This document shows positions 53,108 to 61,971 of a DNA stretch of 64,000 bases, one piece after another. Both the position numbers and the translations under genes were made by a program. Each line of letters opens with the position of its first letter. The first letter of the stretch is position 1. This DNA comes from Pseudoalteromonas sp049257235 (GTDB lineage Bacteria > Pseudomonadota > Gammaproteobacteria > Enterobacterales > Alteromonadaceae), in contig NZ_JBMMUF010000005.1 in NCBI RefSeq assembly GCF_049257235.1, positions 62,001 through 126,000 on the forward strand. The letters are read 5' to 3'. The notes below the pieces were generated by a model. That model had not been told where the DNA came from. It ran no database searches and saw nothing but the letters and a program-made list of their open reading frames with translations.

Positions 53108-53184
53108 TGGCAGGGGCGGAGAGATTCGAACTCCCAACCGTCGGTTTTGGAGACCGCTGTTCTACCAATTGGAACTACGCCCCT
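53108..53184 (-). tRNA. tRNA-Trp (anticodon CCA)
   Basis: On the minus strand the 77-nt gene starts AGGGGCG and ends CGCCCCTGCCA, with the anticodon loop CTCCAAA (CCA) and the T-arm GGGAGTTCGAATCTCTCC. The 3' CCA is encoded. It is close to the E. coli tRNA-Trp. The anticodon stem GCGGT/ACCGA has a G-A mismatch at its outer pair (27-43). It lies between guaA and holD. Confidence 0.97.
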
Positions 53185-53270
53185 GCAATGTCGTCGCATT
53201 ATAATGAGCTTTTTTTAAAGGTAAAGAAAAAATATCACCTGTTTGGTTTAACTGCTTTTAAAATAAACAA

Positions 53271-53300
53271 AACGGCGCAAAACCTCAGTTATGCGCCGTT
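53271..53300 (-). terminator. Intrinsic terminator after guaA
   Basis: Stem AACGGCGCA / TGCGCCGTT with a 12-nt loop and flanking A- and T-runs. It ends the guaB-guaA transcript ahead of tRNA-Trp. Confidence 0.85.
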
Positions 53301-53333
53301 TTTATAAGCAATTACTTACTCAATTAGAATGGC

Positions 53334-54911
53334 TTATTCCCATTCAATAGTTGCCGGTGGCTTACCTGAGATGTCGTACACCACACGTGAGATACCGTCG
53401 ATTTCATTGATGATGCGGTTTGATACCTTACCAAGGAAGTCATATGGTAAGTGTGACCAGCGCGCTGTCATGAAGTCGATTGTTTCTACACAACGCAGAC
53501 TCACAACCCAATCGTACTTACGTGCATCACCCATAACACCTACTGAGCGTACAGGAAGGAACACGGTAAACGCTTGGCTCACTTTGTGGTAAAGATCCGC
53601 ATTGTGTAGCTCTTCGATGAAAATCGCATCTGCACGGCGAAGTAAATCACAGTACTCTTTCTTGATTTCACCTAATACACGTACACCTAGGCCTGGACCT
53701 GGGAATGGGTGACGATAAAGCATGTCGTAAGGCAGACCAAGCTCTAGACCAATCTTGCGCACTTCGTCTTTGAATAGCTCGCGCAATGGTTCAACTAAGC
53801 CAAGTTCCATATCCTCAGGAAGACCACCTACGTTGTGGTGTGACTTAATCACATGCGCTTTACCCGTGGCCGACGCAGCTGACTCGATAACATCAGGGTA
53901 AATCGTGCCCTGAGCTAGCCATTTTGCATTTACACGCTTGCTCGCTTGCTCATCGAATACTTCAATGAACGTGTGGCCAATTGACTTACGCTTCGCTTCT
54001 GGCTCGTCGATACCTTCAAGAGCTTTTAAGAAACGCTCCTCAGCATCCACTTTAACGATATTCAAGCCAAAGTGATCGCCAAACATATCCATAACCTGCT
54101 GGCCTTCGTTCAAACGAAGTAGACCATTGTCAACGAACACACAGGTCAATTTATCGCCAATTGCACGGTGAATAAGCATGGCAACTACAGATGAATCAAC
54201 ACCACCAGATAGACCAAGGATCACCTCGTCATCACCCACTTTCTCTTTAATACGGGCAACTGCATCTTCGATGATTTGTGACGGTGTCCATAACTTTTCA
54301 CACCCACAAATATCAATAACAAAGCGCTCAAGCAAACGTTGACCTTGAAGTGTATGGGTTACTTCTGGGTGGAATTGTACGCCGTAAAAACGCTTTTCTT
54401 CCCATGACATTGCCGCATGTGGGCACGTGTCTGTTTTTGCAGTAGTTGCGAATTGCGGTGGGATCTCAATCACCTTGTCACCGTGACTCATCCATACGTC
54501 AAGTAGGCCTGAACCATTCGCGCCTAAGTGATCTTCAATCGCTTCAAATAATGCACAGTTACCCACTTTTTCAACTTGCGCGTAACCAAATTCTTTCTTA
54601 TCTGAGCCGTGTACCTGACCGCCTAGCTGCATCGCCATTGTTTGCATGCCATAGCACACACCTAGTACCGGCACACCAGCTTCAAATACATAGTCTGGGG
54701 CACGAGGGCTCCCCTCTTCTACTGTTGACTCTGGGCCACCAGATAGAATGATACCTTGTGGGTTGAATTCACGGATTTGCTCTTCCGTTACATCCCAAGC
54801 CCATAGCTCGCAGTAAACACCAATTTCACGCACACGACGGGCGATTAATTGCGTGTACTGTGAACCGAAGTCTAGGATCAATATACGGGAGTCATGGATA
54901 TCTTTGCTCAT
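53334..54911 (-). CDS. guaA: GMP synthase (glutamine-hydrolysing)
   Basis: 525 residues. Class I amidotransferase with nucleophile cysteine in GVCYGMQTMA and the later His/Glu in FHPEVTHT, then the ATP-pyrophosphatase P-loop GLSGGVDSSVVAML and the C-terminal dimer domain ending PPATIEWE. It aminates XMP to GMP. The guaB gene, which makes XMP, lies 111 bp upstream on the same strand. Confidence 0.98.
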   Translation of the reverse strand: MSKDIHDSRILILDFGSQYTQLIARRVREIGVYCELWAWDVTEEQIREFNPQGIILSGGPESTVEEGSPRAPDYVFEAGVPVLGVCYGMQTMAMQLGGQVHGSDKKEFGYAQVEKVGNCALFEAIEDHLGANGSGLLDVWMSHGDKVIEIPPQFATTAKTDTCPHAAMSWEEKRFYGVQFHPEVTHTLQGQRLLERFVIDICGCEKLWTPSQIIEDAVARIKEKVGDDEVILGLSGGVDSSVVAMLIHRAIGDKLTCVFVDNGLLRLNEGQQVMDMFGDHFGLNIVKVDAEERFLKALEGIDEPEAKRKSIGHTFIEVFDEQASKRVNAKWLAQGTIYPDVIESAASATGKAHVIKSHHNVGGLPEDMELGLVEPLRELFKDEVRKIGLELGLPYDMLYRHPFPGPGLGVRVLGEIKKEYCDLLRRADAIFIEELHNADLYHKVSQAFTVFLPVRSVGVMGDARKYDWVVSLRCVETIDFMTARWSHLPYDFLGKVSNRIINEIDGISRVVYDISGKPPATIEWE

Positions 54912-55022
54912 TACGATCTCATCTAATTTAAATGAAATTGGACTGACGAGTATTTATTTCACCAGTCGAAAATTAGTAAGGGCCAGCAACTTTGCTAGCC
55001 CTAATCTCGCTTATGTTGGCTA

Positions 55023-56492
55023 TTAGCCTAAACGGTAGTTTGGTGCTTCTTTGGTGATTTGCACGTCATGAACGTGAGACTCACCCATACCCGCAGCTGT
55101 AACACGTACAAACTGCGGCTTAGTATTGAGTTCTTCAATAGTAGCACAGCCAGTTAAACCCATTGCACTGCGGATACCACCGACTTGCTGGTGAATAATG
55201 TTCGCAATTGGGCCCTTGTATGCAACACGGCCTTCAATGCCTTCTGGTACCAGCTTTTCTTCTGATTTAGCGTCTTGGAAGTAGCGATCTGATGAACCTT
55301 CTTTTTGGTTCATAGCGCCCAAGCTGCCCATACCACGGTATGACTTGTAGTAACGACCTTGGTAAAGTTCAACTTCACCCGGCGCTTCTTCAGTACCGGC
55401 TAGCATAGAACCCACCATTACCAGTGATGCACCAGCAACAAGTGCTTTAGCGATATCGCCAGAGAAGCGAATACCACCGTCAGCGATAACTGGAATATCA
55501 CGACCTTTCAAGCCTTCAACAGCATCTGAAATTGCAGTAATTTGCGGCACACCACAACCTGTTACAATACGCGTAGTACAAATTGAACCTGGGCCAATAC
55601 CTACTTTAACGGCATTAGCACCTGCATCAGCAAGAGCGATTGCACCCTCTGCCGTTGCTACGTTACCTGCTACGATTTGTAATTCTGGGTAGGCTTCACG
55701 CGTTGCTTTAACACGGTCGATAACGCCTTGTGAGTGACCATGTGACGTATCGATAAGTAAGATATCAACACCCGCTTCAACCAATGCTGCGATACGCTCG
55801 TCAGTGCCTGGACCAACACCAACAGCAGCACCAACACGTAAACGACCTTGCTCGTCTTTACATGCATTTGGCTTATCTTGTGCTTTTTGGTAATCCTTCA
55901 CTGTGATCATGCCTTTGAGTTTAAAGTCATCATTCACAACTAAGATTTTTTCGATACGGTGCTCATGCATAAGGCCGAGAATGGTTTCGCGGTCCGCACC
56001 TTCATTTACCGTTACTAGCTGCTCTTTTTTCGTCATTACTGTCGAAATTGGCTGGTCTAGTTTGGTTTCAAAACGCATATCACGGCTTGTCACGATACCC
56101 ACTAAGTTGTTGTCAGTATCAACAACTGGGAAACCTGAGAAACCTTTATCATGTGCTAGCTGTAATGCACCTGCAATCGTTAGATCCGCAGTAACAGTAA
56201 CTGGGTGAGAAACAATGCCCGCTTCGTAAGTTTTTACCTTACGAACATTCGCTGCTTGCTCAGCGATGGTCATGTTTTTGTGGATAAAGCCCAGACCACC
56301 TTCTTGTGCTAACGCAATAGCTAAACGCGCTTCAGTCACTGTATCCATAGATGCAGAAACAATTGGCAAATTCAGTTCGATTGTTTTGGTTAGACGAGTT
56401 TTAAGGTTTGCTGTATGTGGTAATACAGTTGAATGACCTGGTACTAATAGTACGTCATCAAAAGTTAGAGCTTCTTTAGCGATCCTAAGCAT
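55023..56492 (-). CDS. guaB: IMP dehydrogenase
   Basis: 489 residues from the ATG at 56492 (MLRIAKEALTFDDV); a TTG two codons earlier is unlikely. Catalytic loop cysteine in GIGPGSICTTRIVTG, a Bateman module of two CBS domains (about 95-205, VVDTDNNLVGIVTSRD and EKILVVNDDFKL), and the flap with YRGMGSLGAMN. It oxidises IMP to XMP, the committed step to GMP. A weak, one-mismatch stem (54979-55002) lies between guaB and guaA; the two probably form an operon. Confidence 0.98.
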   Translation of the reverse strand: MLRIAKEALTFDDVLLVPGHSTVLPHTANLKTRLTKTIELNLPIVSASMDTVTEARLAIALAQEGGLGFIHKNMTIAEQAANVRKVKTYEAGIVSHPVTVTADLTIAGALQLAHDKGFSGFPVVDTDNNLVGIVTSRDMRFETKLDQPISTVMTKKEQLVTVNEGADRETILGLMHEHRIEKILVVNDDFKLKGMITVKDYQKAQDKPNACKDEQGRLRVGAAVGVGPGTDERIAALVEAGVDILLIDTSHGHSQGVIDRVKATREAYPELQIVAGNVATAEGAIALADAGANAVKVGIGPGSICTTRIVTGCGVPQITAISDAVEGLKGRDIPVIADGGIRFSGDIAKALVAGASLVMVGSMLAGTEEAPGEVELYQGRYYKSYRGMGSLGAMNQKEGSSDRYFQDAKSEEKLVPEGIEGRVAYKGPIANIIHQQVGGIRSAMGLTGCATIEELNTKPQFVRVTAAGMGESHVHDVQITKEAPNYRLG

Positions 56493-56626
56493 TGGCAACT
56501 TCTCACGAATTGGTGATTGGATGGAGTTGCGGCGGCATTTTATCAGCGATGTCCAAGTGAGTAAAATAAAATTTGTGCTTTATTTGTGATAAAGTGCATT
56601 TAGTTTTTCCAAAGTGCGAAATCGCT

Positions 56627-57985
56627 ATGTATTCACAGTCAAATTCCCCTACAAATCAAAGTGTTTATACGGTGTCTCGATTGAACCGAGAAATCCGCAC
56701 TATTTTAGAACGGGGATTTGCATCCATTGTCCTCACTGGAGAAATATCAAATTTCGTCGCACCTGCATCAGGCCACTGGTATTTCTCTTTAAAAGATGAC
56801 AAATCACAGGTGCGTGCAGCTATGTGGCGCGGCAATAACCGTTACGCCAAATTTCGTCCAAAAGATGGAGACCAAGTGCAAGTGCAAGCGCGGGTATCCT
56901 TGTATGAGCCTCGTGGTGATTATCAAGTCATTGTCGAGCACATGGAAGCTGCCGGTGAAGGCCAGTTAAAACAACAGTTTGAAGCACTGAAAATGCAACT
57001 GGCAGCGCAAGGTCTATTCAGTTCAACCCATAAGAAGGCGCTTCCGAGCACGATAAATCGTGTCGGTGTTATCACCTCTTCGACAGGCGCAGCCATTAAA
57101 GATATTTTAACCGTACTCAAGCGCCGTGCACCGCAATTAGAGGTGGTCATTTACCCTTGCCAAGTACAAGGGGAGCAAGCACACGCCGGGATTATCGAAA
57201 AGCTAGAGCTGGCCAATGCGCGCAATGAAGTAGACGTATTGATTGTTGGTCGCGGGGGCGGCAGCCTAGAGGATTTGTGGTGTTTCAACCATGAGCAACT
57301 CGCCCATGCAATTTATCATTCACAACTGCCTGTGATCAGTGCCGTGGGCCATGAAATAGATACCACAATCAGTGATTTTGTGGCTGATATTCGTGCCGCC
57401 ACGCCCTCTGCTGCTGCTGAATTAGTAAGCCCAGATAGTCATGCGCTGCGCCATGGTATTGTGCACCAAAAACAGCTACTACACAGCGCGTGGCGCCATC
57501 AGTTAAATGCACGTCAACAGCAATTACACGCGCTTAAAAGTCGTCTTGCTCAGCAACATCCTGCCAATCAATTGATGCAACAGCAACAACGCTTTGATGA
57601 GCTACAAATGCGTTTACATCATGCCATGGAGGCGCGCCTAAGCCACCAGCATCGTTTGATAAATCAATTAAATATGCGTTTACAGCGCGCTAATCCGCAT
57701 GACAAAGTTGCTAGCGCAAAATATCAACTACAACAACTATCTAGCCGTTTACTCGCAGCGCAAAAAGAACAGTTGTATGGCGCACAATCACAGCTATCCC
57801 AACTTGCTGCACGGCTAGACAGTATTAGTCCATTGGCGGTGCTCGCGCGTGGTTACAGCATCACTAAAAACGAGCATGGCATTGTAAAATCGATACAACA
57901 GGTGCAACCACAACAGCAGTTAACCACGGTATTAGCTGATGGCGAAATTACGACTCAGGTGGTTTGCGTTCAACCCAAAGGCTAA
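56627..57985 (+). CDS. xseA: Exodeoxyribonuclease VII large subunit
   Basis: 452 residues from the ATG at 56627; the frame continues upstream but without family similarity. OB-fold N-terminus (VYTVSRLNREIRTILERGF, GEISNFVAPASGHWYFSLKD), core motifs GVITSSTGAAIKDIL, VGRGGGSLEDLWCFN and SAVGHEIDTTI, followed by a long glutamine-rich coiled coil (about 285-400) and ARGYSI near the end. It degrades single-stranded DNA together with XseB, which is not in the window. It is divergent from guaB. Its 3' end overlaps the next gene by 38 bp. Confidence 0.97.
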   Translation: MYSQSNSPTNQSVYTVSRLNREIRTILERGFASIVLTGEISNFVAPASGHWYFSLKDDKSQVRAAMWRGNNRYAKFRPKDGDQVQVQARVSLYEPRGDYQVIVEHMEAAGEGQLKQQFEALKMQLAAQGLFSSTHKKALPSTINRVGVITSSTGAAIKDILTVLKRRAPQLEVVIYPCQVQGEQAHAGIIEKLELANARNEVDVLIVGRGGGSLEDLWCFNHEQLAHAIYHSQLPVISAVGHEIDTTISDFVADIRAATPSAAAELVSPDSHALRHGIVHQKQLLHSAWRHQLNARQQQLHALKSRLAQQHPANQLMQQQQRFDELQMRLHHAMEARLSHQHRLINQLNMRLQRANPHDKVASAKYQLQQLSSRLLAAQKEQLYGAQSQLSQLAARLDSISPLAVLARGYSITKNEHGIVKSIQQVQPQQQLTTVLADGEITTQVVCVQPKG

Positions 57986-58631
57986 GACCTTCATCAGTGC
58001 TGCGGGCATTGCTGCGCATAAACTGTTGCCACCAAGGTTGGCTCTGCAAATTTGTTTGCATATTTGACCAATCAGTTCGCGGGTCGAGTTCCACGCCCTC
58101 TTGTGGGGTGAAGCGCATGCGACAAATAGTGCTTTTACATTCAATTGCGTCGAGTTGCATCACATCAGCAAGCCCCGCACTGTAGAGGAAGTCGCTGACT
58201 TGCGTTTCCGTGACGTAAGCCCACTTTTCATCTCTGTCTTGCTCGGCGAAACGCGCTTGCAGCTCCTCAAGCATAGCTTCTGGTTTTTGGAGCGCCGATT
58301 GAAGCTGTCTAACGTGTTGTTTAGCAGCTTTAAGCTCACGTCGTAGTTGTATAACTTCATCTTGTTGCTGAGCGACATCATGTAGTTGGGCATCATTGTG
58401 AACGGCTGGGATTTGGCTATCGACGAACACCTCTTTTACAACCACTTGGGGCTGAGTTTTAGCTTGCACTGGTACAGCTGTTTGCTGTTGTGACACCAAC
58501 ACAGGGGGTGCAGGTTGCGCCTGAACAACTGATTCTTTGGGTATTGTTGGCGTTGCGAACAGCCAATATCCTGATGTAAGCCCCACAAAAAAGGCCGCTA
58601 TTGCGGCCAGAATTATTGGTTTAGTTACCAT
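57948..58631 (-). CDS. Anchored coiled-coil protein of unknown function
   Basis: 227 residues. An N-terminal signal anchor (about 6-25) is followed by a low-complexity Pro/Gln/Val region, a coiled coil (about 85-130, QQDEVIQLRRELKAAKQHV) and a small C-terminal domain (about 140-220) with two cysteines in DAIECKSTICRMRFT, a conserved-looking possible disulfide pair. It would face the periplasm. I do not recognise the family. AGGA lies 6 nt before the ATG. It follows cysE by 21 bp on the same strand, so it is probably co-transcribed, and its end overlaps convergent xseA. Confidence 0.65.
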   Translation of the reverse strand: MVTKPIILAAIAAFFVGLTSGYWLFATPTIPKESVVQAQPAPPVLVSQQQTAVPVQAKTQPQVVVKEVFVDSQIPAVHNDAQLHDVAQQQDEVIQLRRELKAAKQHVRQLQSALQKPEAMLEELQARFAEQDRDEKWAYVTETQVSDFLYSAGLADVMQLDAIECKSTICRMRFTPQEGVELDPRTDWSNMQTNLQSQPWWQQFMRSNARSTDEGLSLWVERKPPES

Positions 58632-58652
58632 ACTATTCCTTGCTAAAAAGCC

Positions 58653-59468
58653 TTAAAGCATAGCGCTAGTATGTGATTTATTCTCTGGTTCGTCATCCAA
58701 AAAGTTTTGATTCATAGACTCTGCTGGACAAAGACAATCCGGACGACCCACAATTTTTGCCGGTACGCCCACAGCCGTGGTGTGTGCTGGCACTGCACTT
58801 AGCACAACAGAGCCCGCGCCTATACGTGCGCCCTCGCCGACCTCAATATTACCCAGCACTTTGGCACCAGCACCAATTAACACGCCAGCACGAATTTTTG
58901 GATGACGGTCTCCCGACTCATTCCCCGTACCGCCTAGTGTGACTGACTGCAAAATTGACACGTTATCTTCAATCACGGCTGTTTCACCGACAACAATCCC
59001 TGTCGCGTGGTCGAACATGATGCCCTGCCCTACTTTACACGCAGGATGAATGTCCACACCAAAGACTTCTGAGCTACGGCTTTGAATAAAACGCGCTAAC
59101 TCTTTGCGTCCTTGTAACCACAAGCAGTTGGCCAGTCGGTGCGCTTGAATCGCGTGAAAACCTTTGAGGTTCAAAAGTACCATCAGGTAAGTATCTACTG
59201 CAGGGTCTCTATCACGTACCGCCTTAATATCATGCGCCACATGGGTCAACATAGTGCCACAGGTGTCAAATGCCTGATCGAATAACTCACGAATGGTGAA
59301 CGCGGAAACCACGGCGTCGGCAAGCTTGTTGGCAACAATAAAGCTCAGTGCCGATCCCAAGCAATCATGGTTAAGTACGCACGAGTATACGTGTGATGCT
59401 AACAATGGTTCTTTGGTGACGACTTGATTTGCTTCTTCTGTGAGTTGCTGCCAGATTTCGTGACGCAT
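58653..59468 (-). CDS. cysE: Serine O-acetyltransferase
   Basis: 271 residues, CysE length. An N-terminal helical domain leads to a left-handed beta-helix of hexapeptide repeats with DIHPACKVGQGIMFDHATG (catalytic His), VGETAVIEDNVSILQ, GTGNESGDRHPKI and the C-terminal tail that binds CysK or cysteine. It makes O-acetylserine for cysteine synthesis. It heads a two-gene unit with the coiled-coil protein. Confidence 0.96.
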   Translation of the reverse strand: MRHEIWQQLTEEANQVVTKEPLLASHVYSCVLNHDCLGSALSFIVANKLADAVVSAFTIRELFDQAFDTCGTMLTHVAHDIKAVRDRDPAVDTYLMVLLNLKGFHAIQAHRLANCLWLQGRKELARFIQSRSSEVFGVDIHPACKVGQGIMFDHATGIVVGETAVIEDNVSILQSVTLGGTGNESGDRHPKIRAGVLIGAGAKVLGNIEVGEGARIGAGSVVLSAVPAHTTAVGVPAKIVGRPDCLCPAESMNQNFLDDEPENKSHTSAML

Positions 59469-59626
59469 GGATGCGATACCTATTAAAAAACGCTAATTTA
59501 TCCCCTTAAGTGTAACGGATTTACAGCAGAACGCGCTATCCCTGTCTGGGTGTGCACTTGTTATTAGATATAACTAAAATAGTGAGTTGCACAATCTGTC
59601 ACTTGTTGGGGGGTCAGTAGCACAGA

Positions 59627-60556
59627 TCACTCGGTAGTGATGTTTGCCCTGTAGCGGCTAGGTGAACACCCAAACCAGCGACTGAACGCATGGTGAAATG
59701 CGCTTATTTCACTGTAGCCGCACAGATAAGCTACTTCTGAAATACTCAACTGAGTGTCACTCAATAACGAGGCGCTCTTATGGCGTCGTAGCGCTTCAAG
59801 CTCCGCACGAAAAGAAGTGCCCTCACTGGCCAACCGCCTTTGCAATGTTTTTTCACTCATAGATAACTGCGCAGCAATGCGCTTGGCGCTGACTTGCCCA
59901 AGAGCAAGTTGTTGCTCCAATACCAGAGCTAGCACTTGAGTAATTGCGCGGTGCTTTGTGACATCAACCGTGTTTAATGTTTCGTGTGCACTGAAGTTAG
60001 CATCAGCGGTAAAGAAAATTTGATGATGCGCACGCCCATACTCTATAGGGCATCCAAAATAGGCCTGTAAATGAGGACAAGGTTCACTGCGCTGCACACA
60101 CACCTTCGTTGGGTTCCACGACTTGCCCACGAGAGTTCTGGCAACTTTGACACAAAATGCCATCGCCGCCTCGTAACTTTGCGCTGGGATAGGTTGGCGC
60201 TCGTTTGCGAAATGAAATCGTAACTCTCGAGTGTGCTTTGGGTGCTCGATAAGTCTGGCATTGGTGTTGCCACCAAGTAGTTTTTGATATCTGAGCATCA
60301 AGGCAAACCCCTGCTCTACCGAGTCCATTTGCAGCATCGCCAAACCAATAACGGGCAAGCTGCGCACGTTCAGTGCTTGTGCTACATCGACTGCCAAGTT
60401 ACGTGCCGGACACAGCGCTTGCGCTTCGCGCCATAACACACTGACATTATCCTGAGGATAGCGGCTATCTCTTGCGCCTAAAGAGTCTAGCGAGATGTTT
60501 GCTTTCGCAAATAAGTCCGAAAGAGGTAACTCGTGCCACTTAAACGTTTCTGCCAT
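59627..60556 (-). CDS. AraC-family transcriptional regulator
   Basis: About 309 residues from the ATG at 60556 (MAETFKWHELPLSDLF); a longer start at 60589 is possible. The N-terminal half matches the arabinose-binding-like domain (PF12625 type) common in OruR/ArgR-like regulators. The C-terminal HTH pair is AAQLSMSEKTLQRRLASEG and SISEVAYLCGYSEISAFHHA, then FSRWFGCSPSRYR. The divergent gene is a DUF962/Mpo1-like protein, a possible target. The effector is unknown. Confidence 0.9.
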   Translation of the reverse strand: MAETFKWHELPLSDLFAKANISLDSLGARDSRYPQDNVSVLWREAQALCPARNLAVDVAQALNVRSLPVIGLAMLQMDSVEQGFALMLRYQKLLGGNTNARLIEHPKHTRELRFHFANERQPIPAQSYEAAMAFCVKVARTLVGKSWNPTKVCVQRSEPCPHLQAYFGCPIEYGRAHHQIFFTADANFSAHETLNTVDVTKHRAITQVLALVLEQQLALGQVSAKRIAAQLSMSEKTLQRRLASEGTSFRAELEALRRHKSASLLSDTQLSISEVAYLCGYSEISAFHHAFSRWFGCSPSRYRANITTE

Positions 60557-60684
60557 AGCAAAGACCCACCAAGAGGAAATGGTGCGCATTATGCGAGTCC
60601 TAAAAAATCAAATATAAGACCTAGATTAACAAGCAAAAGGCGAAATTACAGCATATGTTAATAACAATCACGAAGGAGAAATTC

Positions 60685-61005
60685 ATGGGACACATCAAAG
60701 ACAAAGAGAGCTTCTCAAGCTTTAAAGAGTTCTACCCGTATTACTTGCAAGAGCACAAAAACAAAGTATGCCGACGCCTGCATGTTATCGGCAGCTTTCT
60801 AGTGCTATGCCTCATGGGGTATGCCATTGCGTCAAACCAATACGCTTTGCTGTGGTGTATACCTGTAATTGGCTATGGATTCGCATGGGTTGGGCACTTT
60901 TTTTTCGAGAAGAATAAGCCCGCTACTTTTACCTACCCGCTTTATAGTTTTATTGGGGATTGGGTGATGTTCAAAGACGTTCTCACCCGCAAAATCCCTT
61001 GGTAA
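60685..61005 (+). CDS. DUF962 / Mpo1-like membrane protein
   Basis: 106 residues from the ATG at 60685, chosen for the AAGGAG 6 nt upstream; an ATG at 60655 lacks one. FKEFYPYYLQEHKNKVCRRLHVIG, YGFAWVGHFFFEKNKPATFTYP and SFIGDWVMFKD are the family signature with conserved histidines. The yeast homologue Mpo1 is an Fe(II) dioxygenase in alpha-oxidation of 2-hydroxy fatty acids; the bacterial role is inferred. It is divergent from the AraC gene and 62 bp upstream of the aldolase gene. Confidence 0.9.
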   Translation: MGHIKDKESFSSFKEFYPYYLQEHKNKVCRRLHVIGSFLVLCLMGYAIASNQYALLWCIPVIGYGFAWVGHFFFEKNKPATFTYPLYSFIGDWVMFKDVLTRKIPW

Positions 61006-61067
61006 AAACGCACCTTGGTAAATGAGCGTAACAGTCACGGGTCATCCCCAAGTAAAGAAAAATAATA

Positions 61068-61811
61068 ATGAAAAACTCTGTATCACCCGAAGAATGGCAA
61101 GCGCGTGTTGAGCTTGCGGCGGCTTACCGCCTTATTGCTCACTTTGGCTGGGATGATTTAATTTTTACCCATATTTCCATGCGCGTTCCCGGCACTGAAA
61201 ACCAATTTCTGATCAACCCTTATGGCATGATGTTTCACGAGATAACCGCCTCGTCATTGATCCGCGTGGACCAAGAATGCAACATGCTTCATGACAGCGA
61301 CTACCCTGTTAACCCAGCAGGCTTTTTGATTCATAGCTGCATTCACCAAGCCCGTGAAGATGCGCATTGTATTATTCACACACATACGCCCAATGGTGTG
61401 GCCATATCCGCGTCAAAACATGGCTTATTGCCTATTTCACAACAGGCAGTGGTAGTGCATAGCGGCTTGAGCTATCACGATTATGAAGGGATTGCACTTA
61501 ACCCCGAGGAAAAAGTGCGCCTGGTGAATGATTTAGGAGATAACAACTTTATGATCTTGCGTAATCATGGCTTACTTACCACTGGCACAACCGTTGCCGA
61601 TGCGTTTTTGTTCATGTATGCCTTGGAATCCGCTTGCGCTGTTCAAGCACGCACGAATCAGGACCCTGCACAGTTAATCCACGTGCCTCAACAGATCATC
61701 AATGGTATCAAAGGGCAAACCGCTGCCGTTACCAAAGGGCTCGGCGGCGCTTTAGCTTGGCCAGCATTACTTCGTCTACTCGATGCTCGTAATCCCGGTT
61801 ACGATAGCTGA
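61068..61811 (+). CDS. Class II aldolase/adducin family protein
   Basis: 247 residues. The zinc-binding motif is IIHTHTPNGVAIS, the lyase core has FGWDDLIFTHISMRVPG and INPYGMMFHEIT, and the third histidine lies in ILRNHGLLTTG. Family members include fuculose-1-phosphate aldolase and the adducin head; in many bacteria this subgroup has no assigned substrate. It follows the Mpo1-like gene and may share its transcript. Confidence 0.92.
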   Translation: MKNSVSPEEWQARVELAAAYRLIAHFGWDDLIFTHISMRVPGTENQFLINPYGMMFHEITASSLIRVDQECNMLHDSDYPVNPAGFLIHSCIHQAREDAHCIIHTHTPNGVAISASKHGLLPISQQAVVVHSGLSYHDYEGIALNPEEKVRLVNDLGDNNFMILRNHGLLTTGTTVADAFLFMYALESACAVQARTNQDPAQLIHVPQQIINGIKGQTAAVTKGLGGALAWPALLRLLDARNPGYDS

Positions 61812-61823
61812 CTTGCTGTAATT

Positions 61824-61850
61824 AAAGGCAATTGAGATCTATGGCCTTTT
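61824..61850 (+). terminator. Possible terminator after the aldolase gene
   Basis: Stem AAAGGC / GCCTTT with a long loop and a following T-run (CCTTTTTATTG). The stem is short, so the call is tentative. Confidence 0.45.
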
Positions 61851-61971
61851 TATTGTTTCCTGCATCATTGAACCGACTAAAAACAAAAAGTTGCATTTTT
61901 GTAAACAGTCCCATAAGTTAAACGTAGGGCATTTTTATTAATTAAAATGACTTAAGTTTTTGCGCGTCAAT

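Noticed and set aside
53046..53168. Upstream extension of the holD frame
   Set aside because: It would be translated from the tRNA-Trp gene; the ATG at 53045 gives a normal protein start.
54979..55002. Stem between guaB and guaA as a full terminator
   Set aside because: It has an internal mismatch and only a weak T-rich stretch on the minus strand; an operon with partial attenuation is more likely.
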